DNA from: Sequoia sempervirens
Taxonomy: Eukaryota > Streptophyta > Pinopsida > Cupressales > Cupressaceae
Direction: 5' to 3'
NCBI GenBank assembly: GCA_007258455.2
Contig: VDFB02270651.1
Coordinates: forward strand, 494,396,320-494,460,319
Length of the DNA stretch: 64,000 nt
Under the pieces are notes generated by a model, which worked only from the letters and a program-made list of their open reading frames with translations, ran no database searches and was not told where the DNA came from. Below, in pieces: positions 47,500 through 59,339 of this stretch. The position numbers and the translations under genes are program-made. Within the stretch, counting starts at the first letter, position 1. Each line of letters opens with the position of its first letter.

Positions 47500-48250
47500 A
47501 TATCCTAAAAAATAAATTCAGAACTGGGCCTCGTCATCATCGTTCTTCGCATAGGGCATTTGTGCCCTCCGGGCCCAGGTCTTCCCATTGCCACAAAACC
47601 TAACAAATAGGCAATAATCTGACTCAACGGTGGGACCACCTCTCGAGCCCGTGACCCTGGACCTCTGTTGGTCGATCGCCATCAAACTTAAATAATTAAA
47701 CTCTACCTCCACCTGAGCTTCCCTAGCCCACTCCCACGAAACTCCATCCCCCGAACTCTGTGTCACTTTCATCATTCCAAACGGTGACTCTGCCATGTCC
47801 ACCTAAGCCCCAGGCCCCACCTCACCTTTCACTATCTGAGGTTGAGTCATCAAAATCAGTTGTTTTCTCATGCCCTGAGCCTTGGTTCACAAACTTTTTT
47901 CCACGAATTTCTGTGGCATCTTTGTCGTTTCAAACGACCATGTAGTGGCATCCTTCCGCCTCCCAAGTCCTGACCTTCCATTTGCTGCAAGGACCAATAA
48001 TCAACGAACTTTGGAATCCTTTCCCTTGTCAAACCACAACCTCTGGGATTATGTCCCATCTCGGCCGACGTGCAAGGGAAAAGTGGGTCCGTCTTTCTAA
48101 CCTTTGGGGTCCGCCCTCTTGATCATCAAAAAGCTTAACAAAGAAATCTGACGGCCAAGCTTGATGTCAGGTCCAATCGACTGGGCCGCTCCCACTGAAT
48201 TTTTGTGCTACACCCATAGTTTCAAACGGCCAAATCCTGACAACTTTCCA
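47500..48250 (+). repeat. Dispersed TTTCAAACGG-type motif array in LTR C intron
   Basis: Recurrent words CATTCCAAACGGTGAC (47773), CGTTTCAAACGACCA (47927) and AGTTTCAAACGGCCA (48219), with an upstream GTTCTGAACGGTGG near 46825. Each sits in a longer, loosely similar context (TTTTTGTG / GAATTTCTGTGGCATC). It occupies the same place as the TCTCACCGAA array of A. Confidence 0.45.
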
Positions 48251-51001
48251 CCCTTGTATCTTCGGGTGCCCCAAAACTGATCCAAATGACCTTCAATTAG
48301 AAAAACAATCTCAACCCACATGCTCAAATTCAGCCTTCTCCTACATTAACCTTTTAAACCATCAAAATATGAAGTCGGGAAAGATCACCCAAATTGCACT
48401 ACCCTGTTTTCCCTTCAAAACAATATTTCTGCAAGGGAAGTCCGACTCCCCAGGCCAAGGTTGTCCAAAATCCCTCCAGTAGATTACTAACGACATCTGG
48501 AAGTAAAAAATTTATTTCATGAATGACAAAATGTCTAATTAGATTTCATCCATGGGATTTTGACTAATGTTCATGCTTTCGTAATTGGTTGTACTCATTA
48601 TGGCTTTGTTTGCAGGATATATGGAATCAGGTGCAGGACCCTCAAGGGCAGCTGCAGAAAAAGACAAAGGGGAAAAGGTAGGCAAGGATCCTCAGGGAAA
48701 GGAGGAAAAAGCCTAGATGAAGTACCAATTCTAGGGAGAACCACTACATTCAAAAATCATCACAGACTAGAAAGAAATTACAGATACCAATATTGGTCAC
48801 ATCAATATTGAAGAGTTCAAGGAAAGGGTCAGAATCCACCCTAAGACGGACAATGCTAAACTGATCAGGCAAAGTGAAATTGTAATGCCCTGCCGTGTGA
48901 ACCCCAAAGGACAACGAACACTGTACAATTTTTTTTTTGAAAGTGAAACATTGCGGAACATTGCATATGATGAATGTGTGCACACATTACACAAAAAGCA
49001 ATTATGCATTTACTAAATCTTTCACATCCTCTGGGGTACACGAAACAGTCATTACGAATCATAAACTTTTATCAAATGGAAGAGAATAAACAACCAAGAA
49101 CACATAGTGATGACACACTACTATTAATGATCACAAGCATGGAAAATGATACATCATTTCATTGCAATTCAAATCACAGTTCCATAATACAACTGCAGAG
49201 CATATTTCCATAGATACAACATATCAAAGATACAATAGTTCATCACATAATTTTTCCCTAATATCAATGGGAAAAGTACATTGAGTACAAGAATGAGAAA
49301 TTAATAAAAAATAAGGTACAAAGTGACCAATCTCATGCCCACATTTTACACACTAAACAACCAGGAAAAACTGTAACATCTTTCCTAATTTTGCAATAAT
49401 TTTTATTTTATCTTTGTTTACTTATAAGACAACAAAAACACAATTCACTACTTATAGCTATATTCAATGATCACACAAGTTACAAGAAAAGATAGAAGTG
49501 ATTTACTAACTTTGGCAATAGAGTCTACTTACTTAGGTCAGCTTAACATACCTCTTACATTCTATTTTATCGACAATTCCTTGCTCCCAATGCCTATACC
49601 TACAAGGTCTACATGACTTGGCACACACATAAGATCAAAGATAGTTAGCACATGATTACTAAGACAAGCTATATAAATCAATGGTAGTTTTTATGTTATC
49701 GAGAATAAACGACAAGTCTCAAACAAGGCTCAGAAGAATAGTCCTAGGGGCCCGACCTAATGCCTCGGGGGCTCATCACTTGATGGCCTTGCCTACGTAT
49801 ATAATTCACAGAGGCACCGTAGTTTGACAACTTGAGTTGCCCAACTCACCCACATGGGATATAACCATTAGTTTCCAATGAACGACTCAACTTTCTTCAT
49901 ATGCATAACACTATAACACTGACATAAAACAACATGCAACGAGTACAACATTGCTTGATTAGGAGACTCTTTCGAATAGTTTTGAAACAAGACTCACAAC
50001 AACAAGGGTGTACCAATGCATAAAAGCCACCAAACAAATACAAGTGCGAGGCATGAACCATCTCGCTCATAGGCATAACTAGGGAAAAACAAATCATGGA
50101 ATAGAGTACACCCATGAGAACTTAAAATATGAATACGATCAAGGGAAACACAAAGGTTTAAACATGGGAAAACTCAACACCAAAACGGATTTCCCATCAC
50201 ATAGGCTACAATCCCATGATCTAGACTACAATTCATACTTTACAAATGAACAATGAGGTAGAACGAGGGTTAGTCATCAAAGCAAGACCTTCAAACTCAA
50301 CAAAATTGACATAGTCCCCTCAATGCAAAACAAAACTCAAGATCAAATCCCCTTAATGACCATTAGTCACAAATGGGCTCCCTCTTACAAGCACACCCAA
50401 CAATCAGTCATATTTCCAAAATTTATACCATTCCCTTATTCTTTCCCAATTACTCACATGAATAAAAGAGTTATTTTAATAAGTAACCTCCTAGTCTTTT
50501 TAAAAGCATTATCGCTTAAATCTTTAACCCTAAAACTACTTTCTAATAAATAATAATTCCACTAAATGAATATCTTTATCTCGAATTAGATTATTTGAAG
50601 AATACTAATCTTCATGATACAATACTATATTTACAAAATACCACACATCATAATTAAAATACTCTATAGAAAGAACACTATTAGCTGTACAAAATTTAGT
50701 AAATAATGAGATTTCCAAAATTCCCATTAACATCATATAAACATAAAATTCTATATCTTCTTTTAAACTTAACTTAATTAACTAATTCCCATAAAGGATA
50801 ATTACTTAAATATTTAATGTTATATAAAGGACTAAATTTACTCATATTTTCTAAAAATATAACTCTTTAATTTAATCTACGAAATTCCTTTCTTTCATAA
50901 TAATATAATTCAGGATCACTTATAAATTTTAAAATTCTATTCTATAACATTTGATTCACTCAACTTAATTAAATATTTTAATCATCAATATTTACTCATT
51001 T

Positions 51002-51120
51002 GATTCCTTAATTCACTAACAGGGTAAAATGAAACTCTATTAAAATTATAATATTCGATTCCTTAATTCACTAACAAGGTAAAATGAAACCCTATTAAAA
51101 TTATAATATTCGATTCCTTA
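51002..51120. repeat. 55 bp tandem duplication
   Basis: Units start at 51002, 51057 and 51112 (partial), each beginning GATTCCTTAATTCACTAACA, with two mismatches between the full copies. Confidence 0.9.
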
Positions 51121-52284
51121 ACTTATACCTTTATTTACTTCAAAATAATTAAAGTGAATCATTTGGTGACCAATTAATAATCTTTATTTTAATTTCCTTT
51201 AAGACATTATTTACTAAAACTTGTTTCAAATGCAATCGTAATAATAAATAATTATCTAATCTAAGACATAAACATTAATATGTTAAGTAATCCTATTTTG
51301 TATATTTATACCTCTTTATGAACTTTCTAAAACTATAACAAACTAAGGTTTCAAGAGATGAATCTTTTAAGTTAACTCTAGTAATGAGAAGAGACTCAAC
51401 ACATGATCCATGGTAACCATCTTTCTTATTTACATTACCAATGACAGCAAAATACTTTCCTTTATTTAACTAAACTTTCCTATAGTTATCTAAATGCTTC
51501 ACTTATTTACAAGATTTATCCCTAGAATAATTATCATATTTAAAGAAATTCATAATCTATATGTTCTTGACAACACTCTTAGTAATAGGATGGAAAATCA
51601 TTACATTTAAATGCATATACTCTCCCAAGAAAACCCAACTACACATAAGTAGATGAATTGTTGTATCAACATTCAACTAAAATAGTTAAATGATTTATTT
51701 GAGATGAACATTATTACTTGAATTAGCCAATTGATATATATATATAGCTTGAATAAGATTGACATTATATTGTAAAATAATGTACTCTTGATAATCCAAA
51801 TATCTAAATTCAAGTATGTAAATTAATGGCAAAGTCATGATGATTTTATTGCTAAGACTTATAAGTCATGACACTATAGGGGTTTGATGCACACTAGCTA
51901 TTATGAAAGTTTCATTGAAAATCCATGTAACTCAATAATATTGAAAGTCATTTCCAACTCCAATGCACACCATATATGTCATATTCAATTATAACCATGT
52001 AACACACTAGAATTGATGTCACTCACCCATGAATGAACAAGCTTTCTAGGCATGACCCAGTAGTTTGATGTACATTAGCCTTATAAATAAAAACCGTATT
52101 CCTAATGCATAAGTGGAGTACACCACACCATGAGACTAAATGAGGTATTTACTATTGGACTCTTGGCATAAAATCCTTATAACACATTATTAAACATATA
52201 AAAATATTAAATAAATAATACATAAATTCACCATGGTAAAAAGTAAAATAAATGCATTTCTATGTTGTCTTTTCTGAGTTTGCC

Positions 52285-54240
52285 TCCATAGAAAAGGCTT
52301 TAGAAACTTTCAAGATAATGAAATTGGCAGATGATGCCAATGAAACCAGGGAGATTATTTTATTATATTTTATTTTATTTTTTAAAATCTATGCGCCCTA
52401 TCCTATTCAAGCGCTGCCGCTGCAACAGGTTGACAATGAAATCTGGGAGATTATTTAAACCTCTACAACATTCTATTTTCAGTACTATAGACGTGACAGG
52501 TTGCCAACAGAATCAGGAAGGTTATTTAAACCTCTGTAACATTCTAATTTAGAGTGTTGCATATGTGACGGGCTCCCATTGAAATAGAAGGGTTATTTAT
52601 ACCTCTACAATCTTCTATGTTCAAGTATTGCTACTGCGACAGGTTGCAAATGGCGTCAGGGACATCATTTTAATTTACACACCCTCCAAAGTCTCAACAC
52701 TACAGTGGGGATAGGTTTCTGATGGTGTCAAGAAGATTATTTAAATTTATACACTCTCCATAATCTAAACACTATGGCAAGGCACGTGAGCTGTTCTCAG
52801 AATGCCTTTAAGAAATGTGATCTCAAGGAATGCAATGAATACGAGATATGCACAAAATGGATTTAATGTATCACTTGGGTTTCAAAATTTGCAGTTGCAA
52901 ACTGGTAACTCCAAAACACAGAATTATTCATCGCTCTTTGCGGACACTGTGGTTGCTAAGGATAAAGGGCCTGAAAATGCAACTGGGGGTTAGCTTCATG
53001 GTATACTCAGATGTTGCATACTCATTTAACGATGATGATGAAGGTGAGGCAGTTAAAGAAAGACCCAAAGCTGAGGTAAATGGAGGAGAATCCGACGTCT
53101 CAAGGAGGACATGGACTTATTAAATAGGCTTTAGAAACTTTCAAGCAAATGCAATTGGCAGGTGATGCCAAAGAACCAGGGAGGTTATTTAATCCTTTAA
53201 ACTTCCTATTATTTTTCTAGAGCTGTGGCTGAGACATGTTCAAATGAAGGTAGGAGATCTTAAGAGTTCTCCCTCAAATTTGAAAAGGTTTCGGAGGTCC
53301 ACCCTGAGAACTGTGAAAACTTAAAAACTATAGGCTATATACATGCTAACAAGAGTAGGTAGAGAAGGCTTTTGGAAATTTTAAGAAAGGAAACTCGTGA
53401 AAGAGTTGACTGAGATGTTCTAGTTTCAACTAACTGCCTTCTCATGAGATCTCGTTCATATTAAAATCTTGCACGACCTTAGAAAAGTATAAATGATTAT
53501 GACACTGTAGCTGCTACTACATGGCATCTGTTAAGAAAAGCCAGAGGCCACAAGATTTTGTGTTACCATTCTTGGGCTAGGACAGGTTACGAGTGGAATC
53601 AGAGAGATTATTAAATCTCTACAACATTCTAATTTTAAATGTTGCAGATGTGATAGGTTGCCAACGAAATTAGGAAGATTATTTAAATTTATACATCATC
53701 CAAAGTCTAAATTCTACAGCTGTGATTGGTTTTTTTTCAAATAAGTATGAGAAAGGAATTGTTTGGCCAAATACAGTGGGCAAAGGCAACACGAAACAGA
53801 GCTAAAAGATGTTTCAAATGTAGCATGGTACAAGGCAAATGGCAGATTTGTATGCAAAATGTGGAACACAGGCAAGACACATGAACTGTTTGATAGAATA
53901 CCTTCCATTAACAGATAATAATAGAATTTCCTTAGAATGAAATAAAACATAGCAGAAGTGGTCCATCCGTATGCATAGACCTCCTTTCTTTAGAAGTGAA
54001 AGCTTGGCAAGAGACTTACCTCAATTTTCTGCATGAAGTACTCTTCGTAGGTGATAGCAGAATCCTCAACTTTCACTAACATGCACTCTACCTCAGGTCT
54101 TTACACGTTCCTCCTCCGCAAGCCCTAGAAGCCTCCCTAAGAACTCCCCACCCTAGGCCTTTCAGACCTTCCAGTTGCCAGTCTATCTCGCCTAGACAAG
54201 GTACGTGCACTACTCACAAAATGCCTCTAAGGAATGTTAG
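52285..54240 (+). pseudogene. Degenerate PPR-gene fragments inside the insertion
   Basis: Scattered, frameshifted pieces of plant pentatricopeptide repeat sequence: KALETFKIMKLA (52285) and ALETFKQMQLAGDAKEPG (about 53130), like the helical ALETFKQMQLAGVKP style. ARELFS, shifting frame to MPLRNVISRNAMNTRYAQNG, lies at 52760-52860. ADLYAKCGTQA, shifting to THELFDRIP, lies at about 53845-53905. A third MPLRNV copy is near 54220. Several copies of the same motif order suggest repeated PPR units. PPR proteins normally act in organelle RNA processing; nothing functional remains here. Confidence 0.7.
52403..52763. repeat. Degenerate tandem repeat, about 71 bp period
   Basis: Five adjacent units, each with GACAGGTTGCCAAC-like, AGGAAGGTTATTTAAACC and CTCTACAACATTCT-like parts, start at about 52403, 52473, 52544, 52616 and 52693. 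Two to three more units occur at 53575-53720. Confidence 0.75.
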
Positions 54241-54540
54241 TACTATTTGACCAAATGCCACCCCAGAAGAGTAAACTCAGGAACTGTTGTAATGCACTGG
54301 TAGACAGGTATCCCCAAAAAGAACGAAGAAAAGCTATGACAAAATAAAATGAATTTCACACCCTCCAAAGTTGTCGTGCCCCCCAAAAGAAGATGACGCC
54401 CTTCGAAAAGCATGCAGCATAAGGATGCCAAGACTAGGCATGTGGTACATTGGAGGAAAAGCCTTGAATCAAGGTGGTGGGTACATGCAAGAAGAGGAAA
54501 CCAAGGCCAGGCACATGTAAAGAAGGAGAGAAAGCATGAA

Positions 54541-54980
54541 GCTAGTTAAAGATAGAGGCAAGGAAAGGTGGAAAACTTAGATGCCTCTTTTTAAAAAAAA
54601 TTATTATTTATTTATTATTATATATTTTAAATTGCTCCTCATCTCAAATACATATAAAAGAACATCCTTATTAACAAACAAAATAAATATAATTTATTAA
54701 AATTGATTAATGATATAATTAATAATCTAAAGACAATTATTATAATCATTAATTTATTTACATCATACAACTAATTTAAACAATACATATTAGCACTCTA
54801 GTATCCTACTAAGCTAATAATTTATTAGCTTTAATAATGTAATTATTAATAATCTGAAGGGCTCACTTAAATATTTAATTATGGAATCTAAGTCCTTATT
54901 ATTTAATCAATGCAAACTTGCAAACCCAACATAACATCACAAGACACAAATAAACAACTCACTCAATGTTTAATGATAGC
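54541..54980. other. AT-rich end of the insertion, no gene seen
   Basis: Low-complexity A/T sequence, then TCAATGTTTAATGATAGCC before the terminal GGGGCACTACA. Nothing coding. Confidence 0.6.
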
Positions 54981-57649
54981 CGAAATGAAGGGGCACTACA
55001 AAAATTGCTAAGGCTCCAGGCTTCCCTCTATCCCTCATAGCCCTAGAATTGGTCATGGCTTATAGGCAGGCATATCAACAATAAACACGAACAATTGTTG
55101 ACAGAGATGGAAACATCCTTGCTGACATGTCAAGTGAGGCAATTATGAAGACATTTTGACATCCCCACCTTTGAAGAAATGGTGGTGCCCACCATAGTGG
55201 AGTGTAAAGCAATGTGGGATGAGGACCCGATGGGTTGCAAGAAGTCAATAAACCAATACTGGCTCAAAGAAAAAAGGGGCAGCACTGCAAAGGTTCCTCA
55301 AGAACTCTTCCGTAGTGACTTCCATGAGGACTACCATAACTTGGTCACCATGTTGAGTAGGGTGATGGGCCTCCCCACTACTACATATTTTCAGGAGTGG
55401 ATGGTATATTTTATAGAGAAGATCCTCCATGGGGATGAGGTTGTCACCACAAAAGCCTCATTCTACTGGGGAGGCATAATAAGCGACTACTTCCATGAGT
55501 AGTTCATGAATGTAAAGAAGACATCTAGGTTCTACATGACCTCCTATATTGTATACTCACTGGTCGAGTGGAGGAAATATAGTGGATTTTTCATAGCACC
55601 TAATGAGGAACTAGGTCAAGCATTAAAGGACTGTGATAGATATCCTCAAATCCAATTCAGAAACTTCAAGAAAGAGTATTGTAGGGTGAACGACACCTTC
55701 ATCGGCCACATAATTAGATTGCTTGAAGGGTATTTTGAAAGGAGGGTATCTCACACTGGTCGGGCGTTCTTGAAGCAATACGCCTTCCTATTCATTTAGT
55801 ACCCCAAGTTCACATATATTTGTGCCCAAGGTTTCACAGAGAGGCCGAATAAGCTACCCCAGTACCCAAATGACCGAACCATACTATTAGAGCTCTTCCA
55901 GCAACTGCAACATGTACATTAAGTCCTTAGAGACAAACACTTGGCAGGGATCCCTTATCCTTTGGCTTTCGGCTGGGGGATGTACAAATTGCAAACCTCC
56001 TAGTGTGTTGTGAATTATGAGAAGGAATTGGCAGAACACCATTTTCACCTACACACTACTCACCCACAGATGGACCCATATGGGCATGTAAGGAAGGACT
56101 AGGACTAGGGTACGCCCATTTGCATCATGTCGAAGACTTCTAGGAAAATTCCCAGGATGACAAGGAGGTGCGCACAAGGAACTACATGCGAATGACTGCG
56201 TACTTCATAAAAAGAGTACAATTTTGTCATGTACCTAATCAAGTTGAAGAGGATAAAATCACCATCATGGACCCGAGGTACAATGCAGTTGCTAACTTGC
56301 CACTACCAACAATAGATTGGGATGAGTAGGAGGTCGATGACCTCGACATTATAACCAAGCCAATTCATGCTCATACCAAACAATGGGTTGATGGACAAGT
56401 AGCCCGATTGAAGCAACAAGGGGTTTTCGAGGAGGAAATGGCCCAAAAATTGAGGGACGATAAAGAAGAGGTAGAAAGGTCACCTCCCGGAGAAGAAAGG
56501 AAAGAAGATGATAAGGCAGCAAAAATTGTAGAACTCCCTACAGGGAAACAGCAGGAGAATGTATCACCTCCTTATAGAGAAGAAGAAAATGTAGAAGAAG
56601 ATGAACCTGAAAGTGAGGCTCCAGCCAACAAAATTCTCGAAATTGAACAACCCAAAGAGTATGAGCATAAGGATGAACAAGATGAAGAAAGGGAAGTAAA
56701 GGAGGCTGAGAAAGAAGAAGGTCCTCAGGAGCAATTGCCTACTAGGCTTCCCATCAAGCGCCTTATATTCATCCAAGAATCTGATGAGGAAGAGGGAGAA
56801 GACACTAAAATGGAAGAAAAGGCTCCCAAAGATAAATAAATAGAGATTTGAACAAAGGAGGTTGAGGGTGATTTTAAATCACCTAAGGGAAAGTCTACTA
56901 TGCCTGAATGGTTGGAAAGACAACTTGAAAAGAAAACTCCTGCCCCAAAGGATATGAGAGCAAGACTAGAGGCTATCTTAGCCTGATCGTAGATCACAAT
57001 CATGAAAGAGAAGAAGCCCAAAATCAGATCCAAGGTAACAATGGATGCTTTTGGATCCTGAACTATGCAAGTAGCGAACCCCAGTGGTGGGAAAAGAAGG
57101 GATAAGCTATAATATCTCCACCATTGACTTGGGAACAGCTACTAGAGAGAAAAAGGTGGAGCACCTCGAGGAGTCACTTTCCACGGTGGTGCATTTGATA
57201 CAATAGGATAAGGTTTCAAAAGATGAGCTTAAGGCATAGGTAGCTGATTTGACAACTTACATCTAGCAATGGTCATCAACTGAAGAAATTTCTACCATGT
57301 CCGCGGCTCCACCACAATTGTTGTCTAGGGAACAAATTGATAAGCTGGAAAAGAGAAATAATTTGGACAAGACTACAGAAAGTTGGTTCTGATAGGTGTT
57401 GCATGTCAAAAATATGGGTATCAACTAGGCTGTTCAAATAGCTAACAAGTTTCTAGACTTACAATAGTCTCTAGAAAGCATGAAGAAACTTTTCTCTAAC
57501 TTCCCAGCAAGATATGAGTCCACCTATCCAAAGATTGAGGCTATCCTCCAGTTTCCAAGTGCAACATGGGAAAAGGAGCTCACACTAGCTGATGGATGTA
57601 TGGAAATGAGACTTTGAGAACAGAAAATAAAGATTGGAGTAGGTAATTG

Positions 57650-59339
57650 ATAAAGCAGATTCCTCTGAAGTAGACATGGGATTAAGGTTTCCCATCAAAT
57701 TGAAGGTACAAGGTACCTTCTCACTCTCCAGCTCCCAAACCTTGTGTTTTAGCCAAGAGGTAGTGAATTTCATGACAGGGGCCATTAGGTCCTCTAACTC
57801 TGTGATCTCATCCTCATTCCAGTTTATATCTCCAATTGATCTATCCTTCACAGACTCATATGCATGGTCTTGCACCAGATTCCCATCATCCTCTAGTTGG
57901 TCAAGGATTAGCTTGACATTGTACTGTCTGATCGCATCCACAGGGAGCCTAGAGTACCTTTTCTTCCTTGCCTCAAAATCATCTTTGATGTTGGCCCAAT
58001 AATCTTCTAGGTCATCTTTATGACGGTACTCCTTGGTATCCTTTTTCTGTGCTTCCCCTGTGATATCAAAATTTGTCCTTTTGGAATGGAAGGAGAAACC
58101 ATATGCTGCCAATTCTTCTCCTGTTGTGTGTGCTGATTGGATAGTAGGGCACACCTCTGCTACACCAATTCCAAGAGGGAAATCCCCACCGCAACCTATT
58201 TTATGTTTCTCCTTTTTGACAATGGTATCAAATTCACATATTTGTCTCACCAATTCCAACAACACAATATGATCCATAGCGTACCTAGGCAACCTGTATG
58301 GAGCAGCCGGGCATCCATCAACCCTAATGTAAGAGAAAGTGGAAAACTAAATGAACCAGGCCCCATAATTCTTTATCAACCCCTTGGCTCCATTTGACAG
58401 TCTCACATGCTCGGCATTCTGGAGCATCCTAGTGATATGCATTGTGAATGCATCATTGGCTCTTCTGTAGTCTCGGTGTCCTAGATGCAACTCTGGGTAA
58501 ATCTCATAAATAATGTCCTATCCAAATGTACCTCGTGGATTTAAACCCTTGTATGGGTAAAATCTGGCTAGCACATACACCACATAGGAAGACATAGTGA
58601 ACTTCTTGGTTTCTAGGACATCCCTCAGCGGTTTATCAATCATGGTGCTAATAAGCCCTGCCCAGTGATAATCGGAACCCTGCTCAATCTTGTTTATCAC
58701 GTGAACCATCCAATTCTCTAACACCCCAGCAGTCTTTAAACCTGCCACTCTGCTCAAAAGTGTGATTGCATCATAGATATCTGACCTAAACTTAACTCTA
58801 TGCAATTGCTTGGGTAACTTGGAACAATGTGACTTTGGCTTCTCCAACCAAGAATTGATCATTTGTTGAGCTTTGGTGGGCTCATTCTCATAATATGTCC
58901 TGGCTATGTCCATGTTCAGGGCACACACAGAAGGAAAATCTGGCATGTCAAAGGCCTGGGCAATAGAAATGGGGTTGAAATTTGCTAAGACTCTTCCTTC
59001 CGTGCTGACCACCCTCTACGTGTCAAAATCATACTGCCAGACACACTCCAGGATTAATTCATAGCATTGGATTGCTGGAGGGAAACCTGCCACATGCACC
59101 AATCCAGACTTCATCATTCCCTTTCTCAGGACCGACAGATCCTTCTGAGTTGTCCTCTATTTAAACTCCTCATATCGCCATGCTCCAACGTTTGTGTCAG
59201 ACACTTCGGACCACACAGAAGATATCTTGCTTTCAGGGAGCTGGCTCTTGGTGTCCAATCTTAACCTCTCAGCCTCTAAAATGGAGGACCCCTCCATGTC
59301 ACCCTTAGATTTTCCAGCTGTAGCCTTGCTTGATTCAAC
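57650..59339 (-). pseudogene. LTR-embedded gene of element D, N-terminal half
   Basis: The best preserved N-terminal copy. It opens at 59339 right after the acceptor GTGTAG with VESSKATAGKSKGDMEGSS and stays in one frame, with few stops, to 57650. Matches to A include WSEVSDTNVGAWRYEEF, INSWLEKPKSHCSKLPKQL, DAITLLSRVAGLKTAGVLEN, YHWAGLISTMIDKPL, MSSYVVYVLARFYPYKGLNP, PRYAMDHIVLLELVRQICEF, FSFHSKRTNFDITGEAQKKD and LMGNLNPMSTSEES. Sequence then diverges at the junction with C. An ATG at 60458-60456, directly before a donor GTAGG, would give MVESSK after splicing. Product function is unknown. Confidence 0.82.

Larger units (their letters stand above)
48881..55000 (-). mobile_element. 6.1 kb insertion with LTR-type ends inside the LTR gene of C
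   Basis: It starts TGTAATGCCCTGCCG and ends AAGGGGCACTACA, near-inverted TG...CA termini typical of LTRs. It is flanked by GAAAT (48876-48880) and AAAAT (55001-55005), a 4/5 matching 5 bp target duplication. The end style (minus TGTAGTGCCCCTTCATTTCGG) suggests minus orientation. I find no second LTR copy, PBS or retroviral gene, so it is either a very long solo LTR or a non-autonomous element. 48881-52200 is AT-rich and gene-free apart from a 55 bp tandem duplication; 52240-54300 carries PPR-gene debris. Confidence 0.75.
48616..57640 (+). pseudogene. LTR-embedded gene of element C, interrupted by a 6.1 kb insertion
   Basis: The start is ATG at 48621 (MESGAGPSRAAAEKDKGEKV), just after the acceptor. 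ITDTNIGHINIEEFKERV aligns with VTNTNVGLSDYEEFKARM of A. It is interrupted after codon SE at 48880 and resumes at 55006 (IAKAPGFPLSLIALELVMAY, VDRDGNILADMSSEAIMKTF). It continues VVPTIVECKAMWDEDPMG, HNLVTMLSRVMGLPTTTYFQ, ASFYWGGIISDYFHE, RFYMTSYIVYSLVEWRKYSG and INQYWL. A strongly Glu/Lys-rich stretch (56408-56839) and a degraded tail follow. Removing the insert restores the frame exactly. Stops are mostly TAG (48714, 48732, 48768, 55501, 55798). Function unrecognised. Confidence 0.82.
37979..57650 (+). mobile_element. Element C: giant Ty3/gypsy retrotransposon, plus strand, decayed
   Basis: A relative of element A in plus orientation. It has a partial 5' LTR (37979-39477), PBS (39482), gag, protease, post-protease module, an additional RNase H, RT, RNase H and integrase (to 46085), a 3' non-coding region and a 3' LTR from 46533. 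The 3' LTR is split by a 6.1 kb insertion (48881-55000) and ends at about 57650 against element D. The two LTRs keep different, barely overlapping parts of the repeat, so no direct LTR-to-LTR comparison is possible within C. Confidence 0.85.
46533..57650 (+). repeat. 3' LTR of element C, split by insertion and truncated
   Basis: It starts TGTTGTGCCCTCAACACACA then TGCCCC, matching the LTR start of A and D (TGTTGTGCAATTTT...ACACGCCCC). It contains a TATA-like box (47190-47197), an intron-like stretch (47357-48615) and the LTR gene. It is interrupted at 48880/55001 and lost after about 57650, before the gene end and LTR promoter. Confidence 0.8.

Noticed and set aside
46164..48100. Several 60-108 codon ORFs in the LTR leader of C and its 3' non-coding region
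   Set aside because: Overlapping on both strands, no similarity to the same region in D or A, interrupted by the inferred intron.
48560..48811. 83-codon plus-strand ORF starting before the splice acceptor in LTR C
   Set aside because: The homologous frame starts at 48621 in another phase, and the open frame is chance.
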